A stretch of DNA of 64,000 nucleotides, taken from NCBI GenBank assembly GCA_003342895.1, contig PTFA01000024.1, positions 3,423,052-3,487,051 on the forward strand, written 5' to 3'. The notes beneath the pieces were generated by a model. That model did no database searches, was not told where the DNA came from, and saw only the letters and a program-made list of their open reading frames with translations. Position numbers and translations under genes: made by a program. Each line of letters begins with the position of its first letter. Position 1 is the first letter of the stretch. The stretch comes from Casuarius casuarius. Taxonomy: Eukaryota; Chordata; Aves; Casuariiformes; Casuariidae. Below are positions 21,921-35,826 of the stretch, one piece after another.

Positions 21921-24900
21921 CATAAATAACTCCACTGAATAGATTTTTAGGGCACTGAGTAGATCTGGACAAGGAACCTTAAAAGCATTTCACTGGGTCC
22001 AAACTACAGTACTCCGCAGTATTCGTCTGCATGCCCTGGCTTCTTTTGCAAGGCTATCTGTGCAGCGGCAGGGAGGGAGCCAGGTATGTTCCTGTAGCTC
22101 TTATGGTCTGGACGACTGGTGAACCAGAACTATGAACACCCTACAAAGCGCATCTGCCCTGCACTTTAAAGACAAACCTTGGAAACATTTATGATGGACA
22201 AATATCCCGCCTTCCTAGTCTTCTCAAGTGGCTTGCCTAGGAGGCACTCCTCTTCCAAATGCAGTGGAGAGGTGGCTAGCAGAGTTTATGCTCCAGGGAT
22301 CCTTAAATGAAAAAATAACATCTTCTGAGATGTGGCTGTCACTACATACTTCCAGCAACCCCGAGGCTCAGAATTGCTGATTTTATCTTGTGAAATGCCT
22401 GGCAGCCTGAGAACAGGGAAGTCCCCAAAACAGCCCGTGACCATCTTTCATCTACCTTCTCCAATGTTCCATGTATAGAGAATTAGTTTCAAGAATGTGT
22501 ATGAGTTACTTGGAGTGGTAAGTTTTTGGCTCCTTAACAGTTCTCAGCTGGAAAGTGACAGGTCTCTCTCTCCTTCTCTCTCTTTTATCAAGGGAAAAGA
22601 CATCTAAGGACGTACTCTTAACTGTTAGATGTTAGATGTTTTAAAGTTTGATTTTTCAAGTGACCTGTCAGTAAAAATATTAAATGCTATCTTAGCTCGC
22701 ATGAAAGTATCAGAAAGAGTGGTACAAAAATAAGTAAATCTTGTTTCATATTTTTATAAACTTGATGACAGTCTTCATTTTTTGTGGAAGAAGATCTTTA
22801 GATACTTAGGAAGCAAAAGGACAGCAAGAACATCATCAGTGAATATCATGTTATATATTACTTTTTTGAAATCTCTGAAAACCTTGAATTGGCTGCAGAA
22901 TGAAGAAGAATCATAAAAAATAGACTAATTATAAATACGGAAGAGACAAACATCAATACATCAAAAATTACATGTGGACAGGCAGTAATAAAACCTCAGA
23001 CAATTACAGTCATATGGCATACATTGATTTATTAATAGAGTCAATAAAATATAGTTACAAAACAATATATATTATATATGGGATGGATAACTTCTTGTTC
23101 ACAACCTACCTGTCAGGCTGTGATCATAAAACAAAGAAGATTCATGTAACCTGGATGATGGTTACCCCATACCTATCTTGTCTGGGCTCAGCTATTTTTT
23201 TTTTTTTGCGGGGGCGGAGGGAGGTTGCTTCCAACTTATCAGTATTATTAGCATTCAAATGAGTATGTTTAGATACCGTTACTGTAGAGGAATCCAAGTA
23301 AAGCTGCTTTCTTTTTACTTTTTTATGTCCTTCCTGACTAAATTCTGCATCTACAACACCTTGTCTTTGATGATTCCTGTGTCAGTCATGCCTTTGTTTT
23401 ACATGGTCTTAAGACTTTTTTAGTGCTTTCTATAAACAGTAGTCAAGGATCTGATTGAATCTATAATTGTTTGTATTGGTGATTAAATAGGAAAAGTGAA
23501 AAAAAAGGGGAGGGACAACGATACAATAAATGACCTGTGTGCTTAAGCAAAATGATGTTGACATACAAAATGACTCTGCTCCTTAATTCCCTCCCTCAAA
23601 ATTGCTGTTTCTTATAACATGGATCATGTTATGAAAAACTGAGCACAGGTGATAAGAAACAATTAGAAGCTATACTTATCTATGTCTACTTGGAAAAATC
23701 ATACACTTTTCTGTATAAGAGAGGTGAGGTGGAGAGAGCAATCAAAGGAGAATCTTATGGAAGAATAGTATTACAAATTACCATATCCTTGTCCATGAAT
23801 AGAAGGGTTTTCAGATTAGTTTGCTATCTTTATAACCAAGGGTACTTCTGAAGAAAGTGATTCACAAGGTGAAGTGAAAAAAGGCATAATGTATGTACAG
23901 TACTATACAATGAGAAGATGAAAAGAAAAACAAGAACCAATCAAGGTAAAGTATGTTAGGAGGTGCCTGAAAAGTTTAAACAGGGAATTGACTGATCAGA
24001 AGCAAAAAGTGGATATCACAATTTTCCAGTCAACCCATCACCAAATTCTAGAATTCTATAAAGGAAACAGATGAGTCTGAAAGTTTCCTTTCACCTATTT
24101 GTTGTTATGCAATCAGAGTATGTATGAATTAAAATACGTAATATAGCTAATATCATTAAATTAATATCACACTAATTAAATAGCTATTTTAATAAGCATT
24201 CCAGTGTTGCAGAAAGCAGGTGTGTGATACTACAAGAAAAATAGTTTGGAATCATTTAATATTCTGAAATACCTTTGACAATGTTAGAGCGGGGAAGAAG
24301 GTGGGAAATTGGTGGCAGAGGCTTCGGATGAACAGATACGAAAATAATAGAGGTCTGTACACTGCTTTTCAAAAGTACCTACAGAAATATTCAATCTTTC
24401 TTTGAGTCGCAAATGGATTGACACTTACAATAAATATATTTATGCGATACCACAGTTAAAAGTGGCACTAAGAATGTAAGTTAGTGTATATTTCAAAAAG
24501 AAGACATATCTTAATGTGTTTTACACATGGCTATTAAAATAGAATTGAGAAATGTCAAAGATAAGAGAGAGCCATAGGAAGATAAGAACTACCTGGCATG
24601 ACAGAAGTATATAGCATGATTTTCAGCTTTTCCTAATTTTGCAGACAGCTAATATTTCACTAGAGATCCCCTTTTACTTCAGTTTAATCTCACTAGTGGA
24701 AAACTTACATTTCTTCAGGCAATCTTACTTGTACAGCATGCTTCAGGACTAACAGTGGGAGGACGTATTCCTGCCTTGCAAACCTACTGTTGTCTGAGAA
24801 ATGGAGAACTTGCCTCATCACAGTACGGGATGTGAGACACAAAGATCTATCTTTCTGTTGCACTTTGGTTCTGCCAGCCATTTCAACCCAGCTGGCCAAA

Positions 24901-27760
24901 ATCTAGCTCAATTCTGAAAACACATTTTTGAGTCATTTTCCCTGTATATTTTGGTATCAACAGGACTATTCATGGCATAGCGTTTGCAGGATCAGGGGCT
25001 GTAATCCTATCTGAACCAATACTATATCCATGCTCCATGAAACTCTTGTTGACTTTGGACGTTCTTCCTGAGAGCAAGATCAGGCATTGACTCCCCCCGC
25101 CTCCAAGAACCAGTGCCTCTTTCTGCTTTTCTCTAATATTAAGTAGGTCTACATTAGGGAGTTCAAGGAATCACTATGTAAGGGATAAAACGTCCTTCAA
25201 TGAAGGTTTTTTTTCTTGTTTGCAATGAGAGATGTTCTTCCATGATTCATGATGTAGGCATTATTTTTTTAAGGATTTGAAGTTAACACCTCAAATGTTT
25301 GTAACTTGCAACAACAGCGGAAAATAGTAGTTTTGTGGGCCTGGGAAATTTGGATCAAGAATGAAGGAAGTCCTGTCTGATTAGGAACAGCTGAAATTTT
25401 ATTGCCCTGTTTCACATAAACATTTGTTTCAAAGAGAACCTGAGAGAACCATATTCCCCTTGTGTGAAACAAAATAGTACTAAGTTGTCACAGCTGTAAT
25501 ATTTAAAACCAGTGTTTTTTGTCCACCTCACTCACACAACTGTAACACTGTGGAAATCAACAATCACATGGATGCATTTGGATGGCTTCCAAGAAATGGC
25601 AGAACACAAAACATCACTGTTACTACTGTGTTAAAAAGATTCTGGGGATAAAAGTCCACCCCAGGCAGAGAGCATGCAGAGGGCCCACACAGCACTGTAA
25701 ATATCACTGCAGCTCAAAGAACAAACAGAGAGAAAAAGAACAAAAAGAAAAGCAAAGAATTTCTCAAAAGTTAATCTAATAGAAAGGTTTTATGACACAA
25801 GTTTTTTTCATATAAGTGAGTTTGGCTTATTTCCCTTTGTCTTTATATTCTCTTAAAGTGCAAGCAATGAGGTGTTACTTGAGACTGAGGAAGCAAAGCA
25901 GGCAAGTTTGATTTCAGTTTTCCAAGACATATGAAGCAGCAAATGAATAAAAACAACAGCAAAAAAAGACCTGGATTTTCTTCATCAACTATTTTCCTTG
26001 CTTTTTAGGAGGGTAACATTTTAAGGGATTTAAGTATGACAACAAATAAGAAATTGCCTTTATAGTGATTGCAGGTCTTTAAGATACTTAGTGCTCATGT
26101 TGTCATTGAGGATATATGGCTGTTGCAAAGGATTACGGAAAGGCTGCTTGTGCTTTTTCTGCATCTTGCCGGTCGCTTGCATGCACTCTCATGGCATACA
26201 GGCAGGAGGAACCACCTACCTTCAAGCTCTTTCTCCATCTGGAATGCAGATGATAAGACTCCAAACTGTGGGGATGGTTGGCAAGTCATGGGAGTCATGG
26301 GTAGAGACCATCTAAAAGAGACCACTTTTAAAGTAAATGTAGCTGTGTTCTTTTTCTTATAACTGAATCCCAAATGTGGTGACTGGTGTATGGTTTGCAC
26401 TCATGGAATTTTTTTGAACAGGACTGAAGAACTGGTTTGATGCCATCCCTCAGGACTAGCAGTAAATATGTGAATTGACTCAATATGGTTGTTCACTATG
26501 TTTCAGTTATGGATCCTCCGCTAAAGCATGCAATGATCTAACTTGCATCTGTGGTGAATGAACTCCAGGAATATCTGAATGAGTTATCCTATTAATATTA
26601 TATGTTGTCATTTACAACCAGCAATCTATTTTGAAAATTTGAGGCAAAATTCATTTTCCTTTGGCTCTGCAACCAAATGTTTCAGGTGATTTGTGAATGG
26701 ATTGCATTTTATGGAGATAATGTATCTGTGTTCTTTTGACATCTGAAGTATACAGCATGACAACTAACCCTTGAATTAAGTCCTGGGGAAAACATCAGTA
26801 AAGGTTCATACTGACTGATAATAAAATATGATACCATTGGTGAGATAAATGTATGGCAGGTCTCACTTTTTTATTGTCCTTACAATGAAAACAACAATGA
26901 GGATTTGCCATAAAAGCTTGTTTCTCATTTATGCTGTGCTGAATTAGAGTATAGAAGTGAAATATTCACTGATAGATGATGTAATGAGCAAGGCATTAAT
27001 GGTTGAAAGGGTGGTTCTATTAAGGAAAATAATAGCAGATTTAGTCTGCTGTGTTGTGGTAATCTGGCTCAAGAGGGAAAATACTTAGATAATTATTTAA
27101 AAAAGCCCCTATGAATTATTTGATGGAGGAAGAAAAACAGATGCCCTCAGAACAGAGACTGGTAATCTCATATTGCTGCTAAATTAGCTTTTATACATCT
27201 TACAGACAGTCCTACTTGCTTTAAAGACATAGCCCAAAGTATTTAGGATGAAGTTTCAGATGGAATTCAGCCTCCACTCCATTGTCCTACTAGAATACTT
27301 CTTCCACTAATTCTTTGGACTTTCAAAGACCAACTTCTGTCCACTGAAGGCACCCAGACTGTACCCAATGTATCCTTGGTCTTGCTTTAAGTGCTGGAAA
27401 ACTTGGAATCAGGAGAATCCCAGATTTCTACAAAATTAGGAATCAGGAATGCATGGATGCATATTTCAGGATGAATGCATATATCAGATATGAAGCAGAT
27501 CAAGAAAACATTTTCTGTGGACATAAATCTTTTCCTCTTTAAAAGTAAATGACCATACAGTCTTCCTTGGATGTAAACAGTCCATCTCCAATGGGAGGTA
27601 TCCCTTACTCATGAAAAGTGTGGTTTGATGTAGAGTCTATTGTGTGTTCAGAGTCTATTTGAGAGTATAGAGATTTACAATAGAATACTAACATCTGTAT
27701 GAACAAATTATGAATGTACATGTGTAAAAACAGAAGAATATACTGGAGAAGAAGGGTTAG
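21921..27760. other. AT-rich non-coding DNA
   Basis: There are no supported genes or recognised repeats. Poly-T and poly-A runs (23190-23208 and elsewhere) and an AT-rich patch at 23065-23085 are low complexity. The short open frames here, up to about 100 codons, occur singly or overlap on both strands with no splice or family support. Confidence 0.5.
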
Positions 27761-28290
27761 AAGAATGGCACGTGTTGATGGCACCTAGAAAAGCAGGTCA
27801 TCAGATCAAAGCACATGGTGAAAGCGTTGCTCATGATCAGGAAAAAAAGGACTGTTTGAAGCCATTAAGAGAAGATGGCAGGAAATAAAGAGAAGAGCTA
27901 GAGTCATAGGCCACTCAGCTAAAGGAGACAAAAAATGAGTAAATCAGCAAAGTTGCACAATGACTCATGAGAGGTGAGATAGGGTGAAGAGGCAAAAGAT
28001 GTAATACTATAAAATCCCAAGGGGTATGTACCAAAGGCATGTCTGAAAACCACTTGCTTGTTTTGGGTCACAAGAACCCAGGAGACATGCCAAGGACTTG
28101 AGAGTGGCCATCCCTTTCCTTTTGGGTCACACACAAGAAACTCTGGCTAAACTAATTGGATACACACATTTTGTGTCCTGTGAGTATGAAAAATTTAGTA
28201 TGAAAGGATGAACACAGCTGAGTGAGATCAGTTTATCTAAAGTAAAAATAATGTTTGTCTGCTCTACTGTCTCACATTGAATTTGTTACA
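27761..28290 (+). mobile_element. Diverged LTR-like repeat, copy 2
   Basis: This is the partner of 17655-18131, in the same orientation about 10 kb away. It shares the left motif (GTGTTGATGGCACCTAG) and right motif (TGTGAGTATG... GTGAGATCAGTTT). It has a clean TATAAAA at 28008-28014, in the equivalent place to the TATA-like box of copy 1. From TGTTG at 27773 to ...TTACA at 28290 it is about 518 bases. Diverged middle parts suggest an old family. The family name is not known to me. Confidence 0.5.
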
Positions 28291-29370
28291 TTAATTGCTA
28301 CAGAAAAAAATTAGGACATTAACAGGTTGGTTGGCTAGTCTATCAGTCTCCCCCGACAGATGTGTGGCTCTCCTATGGGCATGCCAGTCTCACGAGAGTA
28401 TGGTTTCATGGCATAGAGTGCCTGATCTTCATCCAGCTATGTTTTAGTTAATACATTGCTATAGAGCTGTCTGCTACTTGAATTGTAGACCTTTTCAGGA
28501 ATGGATGAATAGACTTCCATGCTATACATGTTGTCCTCAGTTTCAAGGATATGCCTGCATTCTTGATTATGAAACTGCTACAAGAGATCATATGCCTTAG
28601 AGTTATTTAGATATTCTTCCTCTTTGACATCACAGTCTCCCCCCATTTTTTTTTTTAATAGCATTGATTCCTGGTAGGAAGAGATAAAAAGGAATAATAG
28701 TTCACAACTTGTATTAAGTGGATTTGCCCAGAATGTGAGTAGCTCTAAATATCTGACCAAGAATTATTAATTCAAGATTCATGCTAAGAAAGCTTGAATG
28801 ATGGACTGATTTGAATAATTCCTGAAGTGATCCCAGATGAAATAATACAAATATTTTGACTCAGTTCACTTGAAATTCATATTATTTGATGGTCAGAGAT
28901 GGATCCACAGCCATGAATCTAATTGACAGATGGTATGAAATATGCTGATTGTTGGGTAAAAGTTTACCCATTAAACAGTCACATTACAGTTGGGAACATC
29001 ATATGCTTGTGCAGCAGAAACAAACAGAACGAAAGGTTAACACTCTTTTGTTGGTAATACCTACTTTTAAGCAAACTAACAAAGAAAAAGTTTTAGCAGT
29101 TTCCTGTGGATTCTTGGACATGGAGTGAGATCTGTGGCAGTTTAAGAAAGACATCCTACATAAGCCAGGTTCTCCCAGATACAGATAAAAAATTTTTACT
29201 TAACATCCAAAGTGCAATGTGTAAATAAAGAACCATGAACTGCAAACAAGACATATAACAATCATATATAACAGCAGTAGAAAGCCTCTAACTGTATAAA
29301 ATGGGGAAGAAAACAAATATTTGAATGCAACACTTAAAATCGTACCTTTAAGATTATTAGCTTACCTTGA
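28291..29370. other. AT-rich non-coding DNA
   Basis: No gene or repeat is recognised in this stretch. Confidence 0.5.
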
Positions 29371-29414
29371 AGATGGGGGTCCTTTCCAACCTGAATTGTT
29401 CTATGATTCTGTGA
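29371..29414 (+). mobile_element. CR1 3' terminal fragment
   Basis: 'GGGGGTCCTTTCCAACCTG' followed by 'TTCTATGATTCTGTGA' is the extreme 3' end of CR1 with its octamer repeats. Only about 45 bases are left; this is a typical severely 5'-truncated copy. The 64-codon frame at 29321-29515 that spans it is a chance frame. Confidence 0.8.
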
Positions 29415-32400
29415 TGGCAAGTCAGCTTATCAGGGAAGAAATTCCACTGGATATAAAACAAATTTGGGGCATCTGCGGGTGCCCCAAAAACCTTTGGAAG
29501 AACAGAATTCGGTGAAAGAGGAATATCATCTCAAGACAGAGGACTTTTTATCTGCTTATTACTAATGCAAAATTGTCTAAATCTGTATAATGCAAGTGGA
29601 TACTATCAATAGCAAGCTAACATAATCTGTACGGCAAACAAACTTATTTATTGGGATTTTTTAACACTCAAGCTGTTTTTTGACTCTTGCTCTCGGGAAA
29701 ACCCTAGCTCATTTCTCAGTTTTGATTTCTCTCAGTTCTTCTGGTCCTATTTCCGAATAGCCCAGCCAAAGACAAACTATAGCTATACAATCTGTATTAC
29801 TCATGTTTTGCTGCACTTCTTTGCACATTAGAAACAGTTATTTGTATTATCTAATATGTACCCATATGTCTAAGATATGTTTATATCTATATGTAGATAG
29901 TATATGTAGCTATGATACAAATATTAGATATATCAAATGTACTAATGCCTATCAATTAAGTTGAAGTAATTTGTTATGTAGGTTAACTATGCTACAAGTC
30001 ACAAGTATAGGAACACAGAACTTTGGCTTGGGAGGAACAAAGTAAATTACACATGAGAGATCATATCTGGCAAAACAGCTTTCAAACCAGATCCTCAGAC
30101 AAATACTTCTCTCTCCTAAACCTACCTTGATTTACCTATCATTTGTAATCTACACTATGTAGCTAACAGGGTACTTCATTTTATGAGTTAGCAATAGAAT
30201 CCTGTCCCTTCCCATCAACAGCATTGCTATCAAAGCCTGACCTTGCAAATATTTTTTTCAATATTAGGTGTCTGCACAAGCCAGCTTCATTAATTGTTTC
30301 ATAAAATCGCTCAGCGCAAAAACATCCTCATCACCTCATTGTTGCACACTTCAACCTAACATGAATGTCTGGCAAGGTCAGCGCTTTTTCACCCCATTAG
30401 CAAGAACATAGGCTCTCCTCTGTGACTGATATCCTGTACCTCTGTCTCCTCTTCAGACTAAGGCAACTTTCATATAGACATGTCTCTTAGGTATCTAGTT
30501 ATTTGCAATTTGCAAAACTAAAAGTTTGAACATAGGCAACAAATATATATGTTGCAGAAGAGAAGTCTTCACATCTCTGGAATACACACCTACACATATA
30601 GATGGGTTAATGGGAAATAACTGGATAAATTCACAGTTATTTTTTGTGCCTCTTTTTCAAAGGAAAATAATTGTAGTCTTGCACTGCTACTGAATCTTGG
30701 AGACTTGATTTTGTGAATCAATCATCAAGATGGGAGTAACTCCAAGGAACAATCTACCTACAGTGTGGGCTGGTCTGATATCCTGACAACTTGGGTTTAT
30801 GTGTAAATGTAAGATCTCAGTATTGCTACTTCAATTCCATTTTTGGACACAGCAGTTGTATAATGATAACACAATAAGGACGCAAAGAAAAGTAATAATT
30901 TCAGTAACTTACTCTGTATAGATGCAATGAGGAGCTCTGGAGTAATGTTTGGGTTAAGTTCATACTCTGTTCTTTCAGGAAGAGCATGAAGGCCTGGAAA
31001 GCATTTGCACAACACTCAGTTCATGGATAGTGAAATCACAGGAACTCCTACATTCAAGGTGTCTGGGCACTTTCAGTAAGTTCAACACACACGATAACTC
31101 TACTAGTGACCCCTTCAGTGGGCAGTTAAACATTAATCTGAGCTTGAAAATAAATAAAAAAGAGTGGGAGATATCCTATTCCCTCCTGTCATTCTCTGGG
31201 GCAGCTTCATGACTGGTCCAAATTAAGCGGAAACTCTGCTGCTGCCAACAAGTCTTACCTTCTTTTGCTCTTTGATTTGCACTCCTATTGATTATCCTGT
31301 GTGGGCTCTAGTTGCATGGTGAGTTGGGGCATCTTCTCTGTTGAAAAGGTACCTGTACATAGGAAAAGATTTTTTTTCATTTGGAACAGTGTACTGAGTA
31401 GGGGGGGTGAAAAGAAAGAGAAATGGTGGGACTGCCCCTTTTGACAACAGCTCTGCATCTGATTTATTTAATTGCATCAAGTGAAGACTGAAAAATTATT
31501 TTTAGGGTCAACATTTTGGATAAATCTACACTCACCTTTGTGTCTTTTATATAACTGTGACAAATTTAAGGGAGGGAACAAATGTTTGAATTCCAGAATA
31601 AATATTTGTAAGAGCATTGCAAAAAACCATTAAGTATTCTGACCTAAGTACAGTAAGTTCCCTGCAGGTAAGGTGGCTAACATAGAGGAATTCAAGATGG
31701 TCACAAAACCTAGACATACCTTTGCGTTGGCTGGCATTATAGTCTCGTTTATCTGGAATGAATAGACTTTTAATTAACAGACATTAATTTAATAATATAT
31801 TTAATTTAATAGACATTAATTAACTTCAGGCATCTAACATAACTGTAAAGGGTGATGCACACAGTTTCCAAATACTTGTTCCAAGACACAGTCACTTCTA
31901 CTTCAGTGCAATTGCATATATATTGAAGAAATTGTGGACAACCTCACTATGGAGGTCACTACCACCTCCCTTTTAATGTAAGATCAAAAAGTTTCTCTAA
32001 AATGTAGCTGCTTCTGGCAAGATTCTAGGAAGCAATATTTTTCTGAATGCCAAAATACCTGTTGTTGACATTTTCTACTGTTGCACTTGAAAAAAACATC
32101 TTGTAAAGGAAATGTACACAATGTTTAAATATTGATTTACTTATATATTTAACTTACCATACACATCAATACTGCAAGGTCTAATCTAATCTAAATACTA
32201 TTACTGTTCTGCAATTATATTTAGGTCAACTCATACATTTTTCAACAACAGTAAATTAAGAACCTACACACACAATTACATGGAAACAGATTTTATAATC
32301 ATAACAGAAATCCATCAGGATGGTAGCATTTGCATTTACTGCAGAGCTCATGTTTACATTTTGTCAGTTTGAATTAGTTCAGTGTTCAAAGTGAAAGATT

Positions 32401-33937
32401 CAGAAACTTTCAAATAAATCCTGTTCTACAGAATCCCCATCCTCCTAGCTGGAAAACTGTCAAGGACTGCTGCTAATGTATAATTGTTTCAATGACCCAG
32501 AAAATAAATAGCAGTGTAGGCTATGTGATAATCTATACATCAAGTCTCTTGATCTTTTATCCTAAGTTTGTTTTCCCTATGATCTTTTGCTGTATTCCAT
32601 TTAATATAACATTAGTGTTAAGAATTATGGATAAAATTGGTCTCCCAAAGGAGTGCCGAAAGGTTTAAAAATAGGATAGAGTGGTAATACATACTCTTCC
32701 TTTTTCTTTTGTCCTATAATTTGAGTATCTGCTTAGATCAGGATCGATTGGGAATGCATTACTTTTCAGAATATGTAATGTCATCTTGTGTATCAGAGAA
32801 ATTATGTGCTATCAAACAGTCCATAAATAAAGTTTCATCACAGCTGTGCAAGGTATTAAGACTTTTGTTTTTGCAGATAATTGTGTAACATCAACGGCAG
32901 GATGAACACCCCAGCTTTATCAAATAAATTCTGTACGGAAGTATATATAAACAACAAGTCCCAACTTCCCAGCCTGTTTTTCTAACTAAAAGACCAACTT
33001 CTCTCTAAAAATTGACTGCTTGCCATAAGACTTTTCTTTATTCTGCACAGAAGATGTTTATGTGAGCAGGACGCTTATATAATGTGTCTCTGGTGTTGAG
33101 AAATTAACTTTGTACTGGAGCTTCAATTTATTTAGAGGACTCACAGGCAAAAATGATAAAGGAATGATATGCTTGGCGGAGTCAGACAATAAGATGTCCA
33201 TGAAATCCTAACTGATTCTGTGGAAATAATATTCTGTTATTCAAGGCTAAAACTTGTCGATCTCTTTTCTCCATTGCCATGGCAGCCTTCCTCTCCGGCA
33301 TTGTTACTAATACATTCACCTTTCCAAGAGAATGGAAACCACATCTGAAGATTAATTTGCAAAATGCAGCTATTCATACCGTACACTCTTTGTGCCACCT
33401 ACTGCTTTTCCTGCCACAGCCGAGAATGTCAGAAACAAAGTTCTATTTCATTCCATTTCTGCTACCTCAGAAATAAGATATGAAATTGAACAGAAATAAT
33501 GAGCGCGGTTAAGTGCTGCTTTCAGGGTGGTGGACAGCTTGTTTGTACTTTAATCCTTTAGTGGATATATGAATGCAAATTCCAGCTTGAACGCTCTTGC
33601 CACAGGGCCAGAAAGTCAAAGTGCGCTTTCTTTGGTTCCTAGGATATGCGAAGGGTGAGGGGGGAGGCTCTGCCACTTAAGGGTACTGAGGCTGTGGAAT
33701 AAAACAACTAAAATTAAGACCTGGTCTTACACCACTGGAATCAAGGAGGGTCCTTCCGTTAACTCCAGCAGTATCAGGATTGAGTTCCTCAGATAAAAGC
33801 ATGAAAGGTCAGGGAAGACTCAAAGGGCTTTTTTAATATCTGCAGAAGGTGAGGAATCTGGAATATATAATTTTCCTGGGAAAGTCATAAGGAGCAATAC
33901 ATCAGAGCATTATAGTCCGTAAAGACCAAACACCTAT
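29415..33937. other. AT-rich non-coding DNA
   Basis: No gene is supported. A local near-repeat of AGACATTAATT at 31778-31825 lies in a very AT-rich patch. The rest has no recognisable family. Confidence 0.5.
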
Positions 33938-34404
33938 TGTGGCAGAACGCAACTACCCCCCCTTACCTCAGGCCCAGCTGAGCACAAATAACTGACACTG
34001 CCCAGTGCTGACTAGGAGGAACTGGGCAATACTGGTTGCAACTGGTGAGGCCAGAAATGGGCACGAGATCAGCAAAAAAGGTGTATCTCCACACCAAATA
34101 TCGTATGACCATGAGCCAAACTCCGTGCCCATAAATAGCGCTGCAGCCTAGAGCCCATGGAGCCCTCCTGCACGGCAGCAGGCTGCACGCGGTGAAGCTC
34201 CCCTTGAGTCGGGACACCTCTCAAGGTTGCTCTCCGGGAGTTAAGAGAACCTCTGACAAGAAACCGTTGGAGAGGTAAGAAACCGAGGCTCGGGCAATAA
34301 CAAACGTGCAGTAAGATTCACTTGCTATGACTACATTGTATCACCATCTTCAATAAACTTGTTTGCAATAAACCCAGAGTTAATAACCCCCCCTCGCCCC
34401 GACA
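33938..34404 (+). mobile_element. Solo LTR with 5-bp target duplication (CCTAT)
   Basis: The element runs from TGTGGCAG to CCCGACA (TG...CA, with TGT/ACA inverted ends), 467 bases. It is flanked by CCTAT at 33933-33937 and again at 34405-34409. It is far richer in G and C than its flanks. On the plus strand it has a TATA-like CATAAATA at 34130-34137 and two AATAAA signals (34352-34357 and 34367-34372), so it is read left to right. No internal retroviral sequence follows, so recombination between two LTRs probably removed the provirus. The 84-codon minus-strand frame inside is not a gene. The exact duplication suggests it is not very old. Confidence 0.85.
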
Positions 34405-34409
34405 CCTAT

Positions 34410-35449
34410 GCACATTGGGTTTCTGGGCTGTAAGAGAAGGATATTTGATTTATGCAGATGAAATGTATTCTGGCTCTTAACACTGGGTGCAGATGTCCTT
34501 GTTTTATGGGTCTATTGTAGCTGTATGTATGAGCTTAAAACTAGACTTCATGGCTGTCAGACTGAAATCTAGGTTCATAGTCTTTAGGTCACTTTTTTTT
34601 TTGTCTGCGAAATATACTGAACACGTGGTGTTGGCGAAATTAGAAAACAAAAGACTTCATCACTCTTAAAAAAAATAGGGAAAAGAGACAGTATAGCACT
34701 GACTTCAGATGTGCTTGTTCAAATCTCTCCTTACGTCAGAGGAGAGCTTGTTGCAGTTCAGAGGGCAGAGCAGTGGCAGAGGTTTTGCGACCATTGGTAG
34801 AGGTTATGCGATCACGCTAAGCCATCTTCTTTCTCCTCTACCGATCCTGCGCCCATTTTATTATGGTGCTCAGCATTCTTGCAACACAAATAAATCTTAG
34901 CAGCTTGAGGGTTGCTTCCCTGTGAGAAGCAATAAAGTCTTTGAAGTACGATGACATCAGAAGCCTCGCCAAACTGACAAAAATCTGTGTGAGAAGGGGA
35001 AATTTGAACAAAGAACCATAAATGATCTTTATAAATAATCACCTGTTATCAGTGATCTCAATGGGGAGTGAAAAGCTTGTTAAGGATCTATCTATGAGAT
35101 GAGATGTATGTTCAGGAAACGCTTCTAAAGACGGGTGTATTATAGAATATTGAAAAAGTCTTAAAATAGTGAAGACAACAAAGTACTAAATTAGCAAACT
35201 TCTTCCTGCCAGCTCTCATCTCCAAATAGTTGTATTTCAAATTTATTCAAATTTATGTATTGTAGTATCCAATGCATGTGTTCTATATTTTTTTCCTTTC
35301 CCCTCTGTCCCCCAAACGATAACACCCCTGCTTTTAACAATATGCCTTTTTTGCTGAGACAACCTACTTTTACCATAAAACAGGGGATTTGACGAGGTGG
35401 GAGAAAATTCATGGCAATTAAGTCACACAAGGTTTAGATGCCAGGATCT
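34410..35449. other. AT-rich non-coding DNA
   Basis: Nothing recognisable lies between the solo LTR and the old CR1 fragment. Confidence 0.5.
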
Positions 35450-35826
35450 ATAAGGAAAGATCAAATGAACTGGGGTTATTTAGTTTAAAGGAGGAAAAAG
35501 TGAAGGCACACTTAATAACGATCTTTCAATATGCAGAAGGCTGCTGCAGTGAGGAATGGAATAATCTAATCTGTTTATGCACTCGATAAAACAAGGCATT
35601 GTTAGCAGGTGAGATATAGTTTAGAGACTAGTAAAAACTTAAAAATAGATGAGCACAAGAATAAGTTGATTAAGGAGGTTGTAGAATCTCATAAACCTGA
35701 AGAAGGTTAGGAGCAAAACAAACACACTTCTACTAAGAACAACCTACGTATAGTTGATCCTTTAAGAAAGGTAATGGACTAGATATCTTATCAAGGTTTC
35801 TCCCAGCCAGATTTTCTACGGCTTAT
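35450..35826 (+). mobile_element. Old, strongly diverged CR1-type fragment
   Basis: Landmarks of the CR1 3' half remain in order: 'AACTGGGGTTATTTAG', 'GAGGAAAAAGTGAAGG', 'CAATATGCAGAAGGCTGCTGCAGTGAGG', 'AATAAGTTGATTAAGGAGGTTGTAGAATCTC' in broken form, and the tail 'GGACTAGATATCTTATCAAGG' followed by 'CTCCCAGCCA'. Similarity is much lower than for the 18.8-kb copy, so this is an older CR1 or a related LINE subfamily. Confidence 0.6.
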
